From Natronoplasma sp964602715 (GTDB lineage: Archaea > Thermoplasmatota > Thermoplasmata > Halarchaeoplasmatales > Halarchaeoplasmataceae), in contig CAZRSB010000020.1 of assembly GCA_964602715.1 (NCBI GenBank), positions 1-29,894 of the forward strand: a stretch of 29,894 nt of DNA, written 5' to 3'. The position numbers were made by a program, and so were the translations under genes. Positions within the stretch are counted from its first letter, which is position 1; each line of letters starts with the position of its first letter. The notes beneath the pieces are model-generated. The model made no database searches and had not been told where the DNA came from. It was given only the letters and a program-made list of their open reading frames with translations. Positions 29,836 to 29,894 of the stretch are shown piece by piece.

Positions 29836-29855
29836 TTTCGGGCTTCATCCCGAAA
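29836..29855. repeat. Inverted repeat enclosing an alternative start codon
   Basis: TTTCGGG (29836-29842) pairs with CCCGAAA (29849-29855) around a 6-base loop. On the minus strand the loop reads ATGAAG, so the alternative ATG of the zinc-ribbon gene (29848) is exposed in a hairpin loop. On the plus strand it is followed by a short T run and would resemble a terminator. Confidence 0.5.
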
Positions 29856-29860
29856 AGTTT

Positions 29861-29882
29861 TAATTAGATTTTTATCTAATTA
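29861..29882. repeat. Perfect 9-bp inverted repeat at the window edge
   Basis: TAATTAGAT (29861-29869) and ATCTAATTA (29874-29882) around TTTT. It overlaps a TATA-like TTATAAAT at 29880-29887. It could be an operator or a terminator for a gene beyond the window. Confidence 0.45.
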
Positions 29883-29894
29883 TAAATCGGATGG

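Overview
The window looks like a stretch of an archaeal chromosome from an AT-rich euryarchaeon. It carries an MCM helicase, Orc1/Cdc6, NMD3, Nop5, Csl4, Hjc, an archaeal aspartyl-tRNA synthetase, aEF1B, MptE and an archaeal phosphopantothenate synthetase. Many genes have a TATA-like box about 26-27 bases before the start codon and no ribosome binding site, which is typical leaderless archaeal expression. The signal peptidase type, the DUF6015-like and DUF5611-like proteins and the GvpD/KaiC-like ATPase point to Thermoplasmatota, but this lineage call is an inference from remembered family distributions. I see no phage, IS element, CRISPR array or broken gene.

Bases 1-3668 form a probable iron island. 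On the minus strand are feoB (cut by the window edge) and, just upstream of it, a protein fusing a nicotianamine-synthase-like domain to FeoA. Divergent from these is a UPF0104-type membrane protein, followed by a second free-standing nicotianamine-synthase-like protein. Two near-perfect DtxR/IdeR-like palindromes (1933-1948 and 3060-3077) sit at their promoters, so the four genes look like one metal-responsive regulon. This is the most striking part of the window.

Bases 3700-6912 hold tRNA-Leu(CAA) with a long structured leader, a small orphan protein, a saccharopine-dehydrogenase-like enzyme, a DUF6775-like protein and Thi4, the thiazole-forming enzyme, with Cys instead of His at the sulfur-donor position.

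Bases 7016-17286 are information processing and metabolism: mcm, DUF424, nmd3 and nop5 in a row; a PIN-like protein; two tandem ferredoxins, one lacking a cluster cysteine; dCMP deaminase; signal peptidase; orc1/cdc6 with a gene-free, T-run-rich region upstream that could be an origin; an AceTr-family transporter; and a DUF5611-like protein.

Bases 17389-21688 hold aspS, hjc, a DUF373 membrane protein, mptE and a DUF6015-like protein behind a short structured leader. Bases 21766-26629 hold a TPR protein ending in twelve CxxCxGxG-type zinc motifs, a METTL5-like RNA methyltransferase, Csl4, two small coiled-coil proteins, and a translationally coupled roadblock protein plus KaiC/GvpD-like ATPase. 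The remainder holds pcm, phosphopantothenate synthetase, S-adenosylhomocysteine hydrolase, aEF1B and a small zinc-ribbon protein.
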